Notes: generated by a model not told the origin, from the letters alone. Numbered from the stretch's first letter, positions 38,438-46,856 are shown. The stretch is DNA of 49,786 nt from Haemophilus sp. C1 (GCF_001276515.1 NZ_LDVZ01000015.1:1-49786), one strand, 5' to 3'. Program-made: numbers and translations.

Positions 38438-39298
38438 ATGTCAGATATTCTCAATAACCTCATTCATCTTCTTAAACTTGAAAAAATTGATGATTTAATC
38501 TTTCGCGGTGAAAGCCAAGATTTAGGTTTTCGCCAAGTATTTGGTGGGCAAGTTGTGGCTCAAGCATTATCAGCGGCAATGCAGGTCGCGCCTGAAGATC
38601 GCATTTTACATTCTTGTCATGCCTATTTTCTTGCACCAGGAGACAGCCAATATCCGATTATTTACGATGTGGAAACCTTGCGTGAAGGGCGTAACTTTTC
38701 TGCATTACGCGTGAAAGCTATTCAACATAAAAATACCATTTGCCATGTAACCGCTTCTTTCCAAGTGCCAGAAAAAGGTTTTGAGCATCAAAATACGATG
38801 CCAAATGTTGGCACGCCTGAAGACTTTACGGATGAAAATATGATGCTACAAAAAGTAGCTCAAACCTTGCCAGAACCACTCAATGAAAAATTTGCAGCAG
38901 AGCGTCCATTTGAGGTACGTACCAAATATTTGAATAACCCATTTAACGGGACAAAATTGCCAGCCGAGCAATATTCTTGGTTTAAAACCAATGGTGAAAC
39001 GCTGCTTGATATAAAAATTCAGCAATGTTTATTGGCTTATTTTTCCGATTTTCACTGTATTTTGACCGCACTTCATCCGCACGAAAAAGGCTTTTTACAA
39101 AAAGGAATGAAAGTCGCAACCATTGATCATAGTATTTGGTTCCATCGTCCGTTTGATTTAAATCACTGGCATTTGCACGCAATTGAAAGCAATAATGCGT
39201 TTGGAGGGCGAGGCTTAGCACGTGGGCAGATTTTCTCGCAAGATGGTCAATTAATCGCGACAACACAACAAGAAGGCTTGATCCGTTTTAACGAATAA
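38438..39298 (+). CDS. tesB: acyl-CoA thioesterase II
   Basis: A 286-aa double-hotdog thioesterase, the same length as E. coli TesB, hydrolysing medium and long acyl-CoAs. The first hotdog has FRGESQDLGFRQVFGGQVVAQAL; the second has DHSIWFHRPFDLNHWHLH and the terminal ATTQQEGLIR. The frame is open upstream to 38363, but ATG 38438 follows GAGGAAAG and gives the family length. An uptake signal lies in its leader (38405). It is 10 bp upstream of the DUF455 gene, probably co-transcribed. Confidence 0.95.
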   Translation: MSDILNNLIHLLKLEKIDDLIFRGESQDLGFRQVFGGQVVAQALSAAMQVAPEDRILHSCHAYFLAPGDSQYPIIYDVETLREGRNFSALRVKAIQHKNTICHVTASFQVPEKGFEHQNTMPNVGTPEDFTDENMMLQKVAQTLPEPLNEKFAAERPFEVRTKYLNNPFNGTKLPAEQYSWFKTNGETLLDIKIQQCLLAYFSDFHCILTALHPHEKGFLQKGMKVATIDHSIWFHRPFDLNHWHLHAIESNNAFGGRGLARGQIFSQDGQLIATTQQEGLIRFNE

Positions 39299-39308
39299 GA
39301 GAGAAAAA

Positions 39309-40175
39309 ATGACCGCACTTATTACACAATTTTGGCAACAAGTTGAAACCGCACTAAAAACAGCGAATCCACAAGAAAAATGTCGTTTAGTTAATGATCT
39401 CTACGATAATCTTCTGCCACAAATTCAGTTGACAAAATTAGAAGATTTTCCCGAAGTCGTGCCGCAAGATAATATTGCCGCTTTTCCTGAAAAACCGCTC
39501 TTAGTTACACCGAAAGATGTGCCAAAACGTTCTTTTGCCACAGAAGAAGGCTATGCTGCCACATTGCACGCTATCGCACATATCGAGTTTAATGCGATTA
39601 ATTTAGGCTTAGATGCAGCTTGGCGATTCGGGCGTAATGCACAAGAAGAACTTGGCGAAGGTTTGGCTTTTGTGAAAGATTGGTTGCGTGTCGCTCGTGA
39701 AGAAAGCACGCATTTTTCCTTAGTCAATGAACATTTGAAAACATTGGGTTATCAATATGGTAATTTTGAAGCTCATGCTGGATTATGGGAAATGGCGCAA
39801 GCCACCTCTCACGATATTTGGGAACGAATGGCGTTAGTTCCTCGTGTATTAGAAGCAAGAGGCCTCGATGCAACACCTGTTCTGCAAGAGAAAATCGCAC
39901 AACGTAAAGATTTTGCCGCAGTGAACATTTTGGATATTATTTTGCGTGATGAAATTGGCCATGTGTATATCGGCAATCATTGGTATCACGCCCTTTCTAA
40001 AAAACGTGGTTTGGATGCGATGAAATGCTTTACTGAGCTGTTACACAAATACCATATTGTAATTTTTAAAGGTGTCATTAATACCGATGCTCGTATTCAA
40101 GCGGGTTTCACGCAGCATGAGTTGGATTGGATTTATGAAGTGGAACAAACATTAAAATCCTATATTAAGAAATGA
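39309..40175 (+). CDS. DUF455 ferritin-like protein
   Basis: A 288-aa protein of the DUF455 family, predicted to be a ferritin-like four-helix bundle binding two metal ions. Candidate ligands are Glu in HIEFNAINL, EExxH in REESTHFSL and ExxH in DEIGHVYIG, the typical diiron spacing. Function is unknown; a diiron oxygenase or hydroxylase is plausible by fold. The start codon is followed directly by an uptake signal, so the protein begins MTAL. It follows tesB by 10 bp and ends before a strong terminator. Confidence 0.85.
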   Translation: MTALITQFWQQVETALKTANPQEKCRLVNDLYDNLLPQIQLTKLEDFPEVVPQDNIAAFPEKPLLVTPKDVPKRSFATEEGYAATLHAIAHIEFNAINLGLDAAWRFGRNAQEELGEGLAFVKDWLRVAREESTHFSLVNEHLKTLGYQYGNFEAHAGLWEMAQATSHDIWERMALVPRVLEARGLDATPVLQEKIAQRKDFAAVNILDIILRDEIGHVYIGNHWYHALSKKRGLDAMKCFTELLHKYHIVIFKGVINTDARIQAGFTQHELDWIYEVEQTLKSYIKK

Positions 40176-40184
40176 TGAAAGAAT

Positions 40185-40225
40185 AAAAAGACTAAGTTCG
40201 ATTGAATACCGAACTTAGTCTTTTT
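40185..40225. terminator. bidirectional terminator between DUF455 gene and cysS
   Basis: A 16-bp perfect stem, AAAAAGACTAAGTTCG (40185-40200), 9-nt loop, and its complement (40210-40225), with A and T runs forming the stem ends on both strands. Confidence 0.92.
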
Positions 40226-40250
40226 AATGGAAATGATTTAACGTTTGAAT

Positions 40251-41630
40251 TTATTGCTTACGCCAAGTTGTTCCATTCGGCCCATCTTCTAATACGATTC
40301 CCATAGCTGCCAATTCATTACGTGCTGCATCTGCGGCAGACCAATCTTTAGTCGCTCGCGCTTCGTTACGTTGTTTAATCAGCGCTTCAATTTTTGCCAC
40401 TTCATCATCGTTAGAACCCGCTTGTAAGAATTTCTCTGGTTCTTGTTGAAGTAATCCTAAAATCGCCCCCAATTCACGCAAACGCGCGGCAAGTCCATTG
40501 GCTTTCTCAACATCTTCTGTTTTTAACTTGTTAATTTCACGCGCCATTTCGAATAAAACAGAAAGTGCATTTGGCGTATTAAAATCATCATCCATTGCTT
40601 CACGGAAAGTTGCCACAAAATTTTCTCCGCCAAAAGCAACCGCACTTTGATCTGTTCCGCGTAAAGCCGTGTATAAACGTTCCAATGCACCTTGTGCTAA
40701 ATTCAAGTTTTCTTCGCTGTAATTTAGCTGGCTACGATAATGTGCCGTTAATAAGAAATAACGCACCGCTTCTGCATTGTAGTGGTTTAATACATCACGA
40801 ATTGTGAAGAAATTGCCGAGGGATTTCGACATTTTTTCTTTATCCACCATAATCATGCCAGAATGGATCCAATAATTCACATATTGGCCGCCATGCGCAC
40901 AGCAAGATTGTGCAATTTCATTTTCGTGGTGAGGGAACATTAAATCAGAACCACCGCCATGAATATCAAAATGTTCACCAAGTTGTTTGCAGTTCATTGC
41001 CGAACATTCAATATGCCAACCCGGACGACCTGCGCCCCAAGGGGAAGCCCAACTTGGTTCGTTTTCTTTCGACATTTTCCAAAGCACGAAATCCATTGGA
41101 TTTTTCTTGATTTCATTGATTTCAATACGTGCACCAGCTTGTAATTGTTCAAGATCTTGACGAGATAATTTTCCGTATTCTTTGAAGCTTTCTACATCAA
41201 ACATCACATCGCCATTATCCGCAACATAAGCATGTCCGCGTTTAATCAATTTTTCCACAATTTCAATAATTTCAGGAATATGATGGGTCGCACGAGGTTC
41301 AAAATCAGGGCGTAATACATTAAGTGCATCAAAATCTTTATACATTTCTTGCACCATGCGATCCACTAACTGGTCGCAGGTTTCTTTGTTTTCTAACGCA
41401 CGTTTAATAATTTTATCATCTACGTCCGTAATATTACGCACATAAGTTAAATCGTAACCCAAAGAACGCAAATAACGGGCAATCACATCAAAACACACAA
41501 AAGTGCGTCCATGACCGATATGGCACAAATCATAAACAGTGACGCCACAAACATACATTCCCACTTTATTTTCGTGGATAGGTTTAAAGATTTCTTTTTC
41601 TCTCGTTAAGGTATTGAAAATTTTTAGCAT
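40251..41630 (-). CDS. cysS: cysteinyl-tRNA synthetase
   Basis: A 459-aa class I aminoacyl-tRNA synthetase charging tRNA-Cys. Zinc ligand Cys28 (YVCGVTVYD), the HIGH motif at 37-40 (CHIGHGRTF), further zinc-site sequence [14 protein letters not shown] and HHENEIAQS, and the KMSKS loop are all present. An upstream in-frame ATG would add ten residues, but [10 protein letters not shown] matches the E. coli N-terminus exactly in position, so the start is 41630. It is divergent from ppiB across about 100 bp. Confidence 0.97.
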   Translation of the reverse strand: MLKIFNTLTREKEIFKPIHENKVGMYVCGVTVYDLCHIGHGRTFVCFDVIARYLRSLGYDLTYVRNITDVDDKIIKRALENKETCDQLVDRMVQEMYKDFDALNVLRPDFEPRATHHIPEIIEIVEKLIKRGHAYVADNGDVMFDVESFKEYGKLSRQDLEQLQAGARIEINEIKKNPMDFVLWKMSKENEPSWASPWGAGRPGWHIECSAMNCKQLGEHFDIHGGGSDLMFPHHENEIAQSCCAHGGQYVNYWIHSGMIMVDKEKMSKSLGNFFTIRDVLNHYNAEAVRYFLLTAHYRSQLNYSEENLNLAQGALERLYTALRGTDQSAVAFGGENFVATFREAMDDDFNTPNALSVLFEMAREINKLKTEDVEKANGLAARLRELGAILGLLQQEPEKFLQAGSNDDEVAKIEALIKQRNEARATKDWSAADAARNELAAMGIVLEDGPNGTTWRKQ

Positions 41631-41732
41631 TTTTAAGCTCGTAAAATGAAATAAAAACAAACCGCACTTTTATAGCACTTTTACCTCGATTGTGGAATAA
41701 TACGACCCTTAATTTTTCAGAAGGAAAACAAA

Positions 41733-42242
41733 ATGGTTACATTACACACAAACTTTGGCGACATTAAAATTAAATTGGATTTTGATAAAGCTCCAGTTAC
41801 AGCAGAAAACTTCTTAAATTACTGCAAAGACGGTTTTTATAATAACACAATTTTTCACCGTGTTATTGATGGCTTTATGATTCAAGGCGGCGGTATGGAA
41901 AGCGGTATGCGTGAAAAAGCAACCAAAGCACCAATTCAAAATGAAGCAAACAATCGTTTAAGTAACAAACGTGGAACCATTGCAATGGCTCGCACTTCAG
42001 ATCCACATTCAGCGACCGCACAATTTTTCATTAACGTGGCTGACAATGATTTCTTAAATTATCGTTCAAAAGAAATGTTTGGTCGTGAAGTCGTTCAAGA
42101 ATGGGGCTATGCAGTATTTGGTGAAGTGGTTGAAGGCATGGATGTTGTTGATAAAATCAAAAAAGTGAAAACAGGCAACAAAGGCTTTCATCAAGATGTT
42201 CCAACTGAAGATGTAGTAATTACATCTGTTTCAGTAGAATAA
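41733..42242 (+). CDS. ppiB: cytoplasmic cyclophilin-type peptidyl-prolyl isomerase B
   Basis: A 169-aa cyclophilin with no signal peptide, hence cytoplasmic PpiB. Active-site motifs [14 protein letters not shown], the catalytic Arg in this stretch, [18 protein letters not shown] and [15 protein letters not shown] are intact. It has a good ribosome site (AGAAGGA) and its own terminator. ppiB divergent from cysS is also the E. coli arrangement. Confidence 0.96.
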   Translation: MVTLHTNFGDIKIKLDFDKAPVTAENFLNYCKDGFYNNTIFHRVIDGFMIQGGGMESGMREKATKAPIQNEANNRLSNKRGTIAMARTSDPHSATAQFFINVADNDFLNYRSKEMFGREVVQEWGYAVFGEVVEGMDVVDKIKKVKTGNKGFHQDVPTEDVVITSVSVE

Positions 42243-42247
42243 TTATG

Positions 42248-42275
42248 AATGGCGGATAAATTCCGCCATTTTTTA
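42248..42275 (+). terminator. ppiB terminator
   Basis: AATGGCGGA (42248-42256), 5-nt loop, TCCGCCATT (42262-42270), followed by a T run. Confidence 0.9.
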
Positions 42276-42296
42276 TCGACCTAAAGGAAAATGCTC

Positions 42297-43085
42297 ATGC
42301 CTTTCTTCGACACTCACACGCATCTCGATTATCTCCAACAATTTACTGGGGAACCTTTGTCACAGCTTATTGATAATGCTAAGCAAGCTGATGTGCAAAA
42401 AATACTGATTGTGGCGGTGAAAGAAGCTGATTTTAAAACAATCCAAAATATGACCGCACTTTTTCCTGATAATTTGTGCTATGGGCTTGGGTTACATCCT
42501 CTTTATATTCAAGAACACGCCGAAAATGATTTGATTCTGTTAGAACAAGCCTTAAAAAATCGTGATGCAAATTGCACGGCGGTGGCAGAAATTGGTTTGG
42601 AACGCGCGACTCCCGATTTGCTCACAGATGAACTTTGGGCAAAACAATGTCATTTTTTTGAAAGCCAACTTTATTTGGCAAAACAATTTAATTTACCCGT
42701 CAATATTCACAGTCGAAAAACCCATGATCAAATTTTTACTTTTTTAAAACGTATTACATTATCTAAACTTGGCGTGGTACACGGTTTTTCAGGCAGCTAC
42801 GATCAAGCAAAACGCTTTGTTGATTTAGGCTATAAAATCGGGGTTGGCGGCACTATCACTTATGAACGCGCCAATAAAACTCGTCAAGCGATTGCAAAAC
42901 TACCACTTGACGCCTTAGTGTTGGAAACAGACAGTCCAGATATGCCTGTATTTGGTTTTCAAGGTCAGCCTAATCGACCAGAGCGTATTGTGGAAAGTTT
43001 TAAAGCCCTTTGCGCCTTAAGAAATGAACCTGCTGAATTGATTAAAAAAGTCACATGGGAAAATGCTTGCCAGATTTTTTCTTGA
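42297..43085 (+). CDS. TatD-family metal-dependent hydrolase (YjjV-like)
   Basis: A 262-aa TIM-barrel hydrolase of the TatD family. Metal ligands are visible: HxH at residues 7 and 9 (DTHTHLD), Glu in AEIGLE, His in NIHSRKTH and VVHGFSG, and Asp in LETDSPDMP. Length and the short AEIGLE form are closest to YjjV, a putative nuclease. Two in-frame ATGs lie 6 bp apart; the second (42297) has the better spacing from AAAGGA. It precedes the four-gene unit by 111 bp. Confidence 0.9.
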   Translation: MPFFDTHTHLDYLQQFTGEPLSQLIDNAKQADVQKILIVAVKEADFKTIQNMTALFPDNLCYGLGLHPLYIQEHAENDLILLEQALKNRDANCTAVAEIGLERATPDLLTDELWAKQCHFFESQLYLAKQFNLPVNIHSRKTHDQIFTFLKRITLSKLGVVHGFSGSYDQAKRFVDLGYKIGVGGTITYERANKTRQAIAKLPLDALVLETDSPDMPVFGFQGQPNRPERIVESFKALCALRNEPAELIKKVTWENACQIFS

Positions 43086-43196
43086 TCCACGTCACATTAC
43101 TGAAATTATTTTGAATTAAATACTAGAAAAAAGAAACTGAGCATAATAATATCCGCCTCGTAGAAAGTTTTTCTCAACACACAATAAGGATATATT

Positions 43197-44324
43197 ATGT
43201 CGCAAATCTATACTCAGGTGAGAAAGTTAGCGGAACAGTTTATTGAGCCTTACGCCGACGAACTCGATCAAAAAAAAGAATTTCCTATTCAGGCATTTAA
43301 GGAATTAGGTAAAGCTGGTTGGTTTTCACTTTTAATTCCGAAAGAATACGGCGGAATGGGATTAACCCTAAAAGAACATGCTGAAGTCTGTATGGCGTTA
43401 GCAGAAAGTTCTGCTTCAGCTGGTCTCTGTTACATGATGAGTAACGTTGCAGTGAATTGTTTAAATCTATTCGGCAGCGATCAACTCAAACAAAAAATCT
43501 TTTCTGATATTGTTCAAAATCAAACCTTTGCCGCACTCGCCTATAGTGAATTAGGCACGGGTACTCACTTCTATATTACTGATGCAACCGCACAATTTAA
43601 TGCTGAATATGCAGTATTCAATGGCTTAAAATCCATGGTAACATCGGGCAATTATGCCTCTTATTATTTAGCGCTTTTGCCTTCTGAAAATGGTGAAACT
43701 ATTGATAACTGGGTGCTTCCACTTGGTACTCAAGGGTTAACTTTTGAAGCCGATAGCTGGAATGGCTTAGGTATGCGTAGCAATGTTTCTTGCTTTATGC
43801 GCATGACCGATATGCCATTAGATCGTAGTTGGCGTATTGGAGAAATTGGCTCAGGCGCAGAACAAGTATTTGGTGGCATTGCACCCGCCTTTATTTGTGG
43901 CTTGGCAGCTGTCTATAGCGGCGTCTGTAAAGCCGTGCTTACTGAGGCAATTAAACATTCAACACACCGTAAATACACATCGGGCACTGCATTAGCTGAA
44001 ATCGAAACCGTGCAAATTCACTTAGCTAAAATCTATGCAAATACAAACGCTGCTGTATGTGCTACGCGTGATGCGGCTCGTGCAGCCACAGAAGGTGATG
44101 CAGATGCATTGGCTAAATTATTAGCTGCCCGAATTCTCGCGAGCGAAAATGCTATTGCTCTTGCTCAAATTGGTATGCGTATTGGCGGAGGCAAGGCTTA
44201 TAACAAAATGGGGCCAATGGAACGCTATTTACGCGATGCATTAGCAAGCCAAGTGATGGCGCCAAGTGTCGATGTGCTAAATATTTGGTTAGGTAAAGCC
44301 ATTACAGGTCAACAAATTCCATAA
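43197..44324 (+). CDS. acyl-CoA-dehydrogenase-fold flavoprotein, atypical active site
   Basis: A 375-aa protein with the full acyl-CoA dehydrogenase architecture: N-terminal helical domain with PKEYGGMGL, a middle beta domain (AYSELGTGTH in place of the usual TEPxxGSD), and C-terminal helices with RIGGGKAYNK. In classical enzymes the base Glu lies four residues after GGxGY..; the aligned position here is Met338 (KMGPMERYLRD), and no EGTxxI electron-transfer-flavoprotein-type motif follows. This suggests a different reaction, perhaps a flavin monooxygenase of the DszC/SfnC kind. It is first in a four-gene unit, 13 bp before the PhnD-like gene. AAGGA precedes the ATG. Substrate unknown. Confidence 0.8.
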   Translation: MSQIYTQVRKLAEQFIEPYADELDQKKEFPIQAFKELGKAGWFSLLIPKEYGGMGLTLKEHAEVCMALAESSASAGLCYMMSNVAVNCLNLFGSDQLKQKIFSDIVQNQTFAALAYSELGTGTHFYITDATAQFNAEYAVFNGLKSMVTSGNYASYYLALLPSENGETIDNWVLPLGTQGLTFEADSWNGLGMRSNVSCFMRMTDMPLDRSWRIGEIGSGAEQVFGGIAPAFICGLAAVYSGVCKAVLTEAIKHSTHRKYTSGTALAEIETVQIHLAKIYANTNAAVCATRDAARAATEGDADALAKLLAARILASENAIALAQIGMRIGGGKAYNKMGPMERYLRDALASQVMAPSVDVLNIWLGKAITGQQIP

Positions 44325-44337
44325 AGTGCGGTGAAAA

Positions 44338-45144
44338 ATGAGTGAGAAATTAAAAATCGGGGCGGTAATCTACGCCCCACAAGTGACGGTTATTTGGGGA
44401 ATTATTGCAGACTTTTTCGAAAAAGAAGGCTTCCCTATTGAACCCGTGTATTTCAAAGACTACAAAGGACAAGTTGATGCGTTACTCAATAATGAAATTG
44501 ATGTGGCGTGGAACTCTCCCCTAGCTTGGTTAGATGGTTACTTACGTAGTGGCGGTAAAACCTTAAATGGTGCCATGCGTGATACCGATCAAGATCGTCA
44601 AAGCTATTTAGTTGTTAATGATCCAAACATCCAATCTATTGAAGATTTGAAAAATAAAACTATTGCTTTTGGTGCGATTGATTCCCCACAAGCGCGGTTA
44701 ATTCCAATCGAGTTTTTACATCAACATGGCTTGGAATTTGGTCAAGATTATGTAGAAAAACGCTTTGATGTGGGTGTTGGTTTGCACGGTGATCATGTAG
44801 GCGGTGAATTAGATGCAGCCAATGCATTAAAAGATCGCCAAGTCGCGGCAACATGGATGTTAGATTTCAACTTTGAACGTTGGACAAAAGATGGCACTCT
44901 CGATACTGCAACAGTTCGAGTACTCGCAAAAACACCATCATTTGACCATTGTATTTTCAGTGGACGCGTGGGATTAGATGAAACCAAATTCAATGCATTC
45001 ACCGAAACCTTGTTCAAAATGGATTACAACAATCCAGAACATAAAGAAATGATGGATTTGGAAGGATTAAAACGTTGGGTTGCGGGTAGAACAAAAGGTT
45101 TTGCTCAATTACAAGCTGCCAATGAATATTTAAAATTCTTTTAA
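44338..45144 (+). CDS. PhnD-like substrate-binding protein without signal peptide
   Basis: A 268-aa protein with the periplasmic-binding fold of phosphonate/sulfonate-type (PhnD-like) proteins: KIGAVIYAPQVTVIWGIIADFF, NNEIDVAWNSPLAWLDGY, SIEDLKNKTIAFGAIDSPQARLIP. There is no signal peptide, lipobox or export sequence; the first residues MSEKLKIG go straight into the first beta strand. No ABC permease or ATPase is nearby. It is therefore probably cytoplasmic, as an enzyme, sensor or carrier for the cluster. Its ribosome site (GGTGA) overlaps an uptake signal at 44324-44332. Confidence 0.75.
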   Translation: MSEKLKIGAVIYAPQVTVIWGIIADFFEKEGFPIEPVYFKDYKGQVDALLNNEIDVAWNSPLAWLDGYLRSGGKTLNGAMRDTDQDRQSYLVVNDPNIQSIEDLKNKTIAFGAIDSPQARLIPIEFLHQHGLEFGQDYVEKRFDVGVGLHGDHVGGELDAANALKDRQVAATWMLDFNFERWTKDGTLDTATVRVLAKTPSFDHCIFSGRVGLDETKFNAFTETLFKMDYNNPEHKEMMDLEGLKRWVAGRTKGFAQLQAANEYLKFF

Positions 45145-45156
45145 GATCAATATGTC

Positions 45157-45185
45157 ATGATGGGCGTGTAATAAACGCCCATCAT
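45157..45185 (+). promoter_or_regulatory. intercistronic hairpin before the MetE-core gene
   Basis: ATGATGGGCGT (45157-45167), 7-nt loop, ACGCCCATCAT (45175-45185): an 11-bp perfect stem in the 53-bp gap. No T run follows. It may be an mRNA processing or stability element, or a partial attenuator. The downstream ribosome site (GTGGA) starts 3 bases after it. Confidence 0.6.
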
Positions 45186-45197
45186 TGTGGATTTTCT

Positions 45198-46367
45198 ATG
45201 AAACCTTTCACGACTTCCCTTTTAGGCTCAATGCCTCGTAGCCAAGCACTTTTGATGGCGCGTAAAAAGCACGCACTTGGCAAAATAACCACAGCAGAGC
45301 TTGAGCAAATCGTTGTTCAAGAAACGAAACAAATTGTCGAACTTCAACAACGTACTGGCGTAGATATTATCACGAGTGGCGAATTACTTCGCGACAATTA
45401 CCTTTCTTTTATTGCACAAAAAATTCAAGGCGCGACCTTAATGAGCATGAGTGAAATGCTCGATCACATTAAAGAAAAGCAAATTTTTGAGTCAATGCTA
45501 GAAACCTTGGATGTTCCCGCACTTTCCATAAAAAATGCCATTTGCGTGGGAAAAATCAGCTACAAACAATCTTTAGTCGCAGATGAAATGCTACTACTAA
45601 AAAATCTAACCAAGCAACCAATTAAAGCAACCTTGCCAGGGCCTTACTTAATGGCTCGCTCCATGTGGCTTTCGCCTGTGTCAGGGCAACATTATTCATC
45701 AAAAGAAGAAATGGCAAAAGATGTTGTTGCTATCTTAAAGCAAGAAATTGATCATTTGTGTGAGCTAGGCGTAAGCGTAGTTCAATTTGATGAGCCTGTT
45801 TTGACAGAAGTTATTTTTAGCCATCATCAAACACGTTCATTTATGTGTGCCGCATTAAGCGAAAAACAAGATTTTGCAGCAGAACTACAGTTTGCAAAAA
45901 GTTTAATTACTCAAATCTTTGAGTATGCAAGAAATAAAAATATCAAAACCGCACTACATGTATGCCGAGGCAACTGGAGCAAAGATGAAAGCGTATTACT
46001 GCGCGGGCCCTATACATCATTAGTGGATTTATTTGAATCGGCATTACCTGATATTTTAATGCTCGAATTTTCTACGCCAAGAGCGGGAGAATTAAGTTCG
46101 TTATTAGAAAGTGAAATCTTAAGACAAAAATGTATTTTAGGCTTAGGCGTCATCAATCCTCGTTCTGATGAGGTGGAAACCATAGATCAGATTGTTCAAC
46201 GAGCGGAAAAAGCTTTAAATTACCTTCTACCAGAGAAAATTTGGCTAAATCCAGATTGTGGATTTGCCACTTTTTCTAACCGCCCTTTAAATGGATTGGA
46301 CATTATTGAAGCCAAACTTAAGGTATTAAATGAGGCAAAATCAATATTGAGGGAACGTTATGTATAA
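45198..46367 (+). CDS. stand-alone MetE catalytic-core methyltransferase
   Basis: A 389-aa protein matching only the C-terminal catalytic barrel of cobalamin-independent methionine synthase. The zinc and homocysteine site looks intact: VQFDEP at 196-200, His254 and Cys256 in ALHVCRGNW, Glu290 in MLEFSTPRAGEL and Cys354 in NPDCGFATF. The N-terminal folate-binding half of MetE is absent, so the methyl donor is probably not methyltetrahydropteroyl-triglutamate. Similar core-MetE proteins act as folate-independent methionine synthases in other bacteria. It overlaps the OsmC-like gene by 8 bp. metB lies 2 kb away. Confidence 0.82.
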   Translation: MKPFTTSLLGSMPRSQALLMARKKHALGKITTAELEQIVVQETKQIVELQQRTGVDIITSGELLRDNYLSFIAQKIQGATLMSMSEMLDHIKEKQIFESMLETLDVPALSIKNAICVGKISYKQSLVADEMLLLKNLTKQPIKATLPGPYLMARSMWLSPVSGQHYSSKEEMAKDVVAILKQEIDHLCELGVSVVQFDEPVLTEVIFSHHQTRSFMCAALSEKQDFAAELQFAKSLITQIFEYARNKNIKTALHVCRGNWSKDESVLLRGPYTSLVDLFESALPDILMLEFSTPRAGELSSLLESEILRQKCILGLGVINPRSDEVETIDQIVQRAEKALNYLLPEKIWLNPDCGFATFSNRPLNGLDIIEAKLKVLNEAKSILRERYV

Positions 46368-46824
46368 CGTACCTGAAAGTGAATGTTTTACCGCTAAATA
46401 TCGAGCCGTATTACGCGGAGAAGAAATTAAATTATTCACCCCGAATGACAGTATTTCGCTCTATTCACAAGTCAATTTTGATAACCAATCGTTACAAAAA
46501 AGTGCGATGGATTATTTCGCTGTTTCTATTTTAGGTGGAATTTTGAGCAGTGTAAAAGCCCATTTTGCTCAACAACGTGCCGATATTGTAGAAATGGAAG
46601 GAAAAATTTGGCTCAACCTCGCCAATCCTTTAACCTTACTGGGCGTTCGTGGCTATAGTGAGCAACCTGTCATTAATGACGGAAAAATTAAAATTTTTAT
46701 CTCATCGGATTTAACCGATGATATCTTCACACAACTCACGCAAAACGCATTACGCTGTTGTTTTATTTACAACACGATAACCAAAGCCTTTCCTTTAAAT
46801 ATAGAATTTGAGCAAGTGCTTTGA
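46360..46824 (+). CDS. OsmC-like protein, catalytic cysteine incomplete
   Basis: A 154-aa protein whose pattern resembles the OsmC/Ohr fold: N-terminal strands, a long central helix (DYFAVSILGGILSSVKAHFA, residues 51-70) and a C-terminal helix ALRCCFIYNTI then PLNIEFEQVL. In peroxidase members the central helix carries a Cys; here it has none, while Cys133 and Cys134 sit where the second Cys is expected. Peroxide reduction is therefore unlikely. It begins inside the MetE-core gene (8-bp overlap), so its production is coupled. The family call is moderate; otherwise it is a conserved hypothetical. Confidence 0.6.
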   Translation: MYNVPESECFTAKYRAVLRGEEIKLFTPNDSISLYSQVNFDNQSLQKSAMDYFAVSILGGILSSVKAHFAQQRADIVEMEGKIWLNLANPLTLLGVRGYSEQPVINDGKIKIFISSDLTDDIFTQLTQNALRCCFIYNTITKAFPLNIEFEQVL

Positions 46825-46856
46825 TTCTCATCAGGTCGTCCATCAAAATTTCAGAC

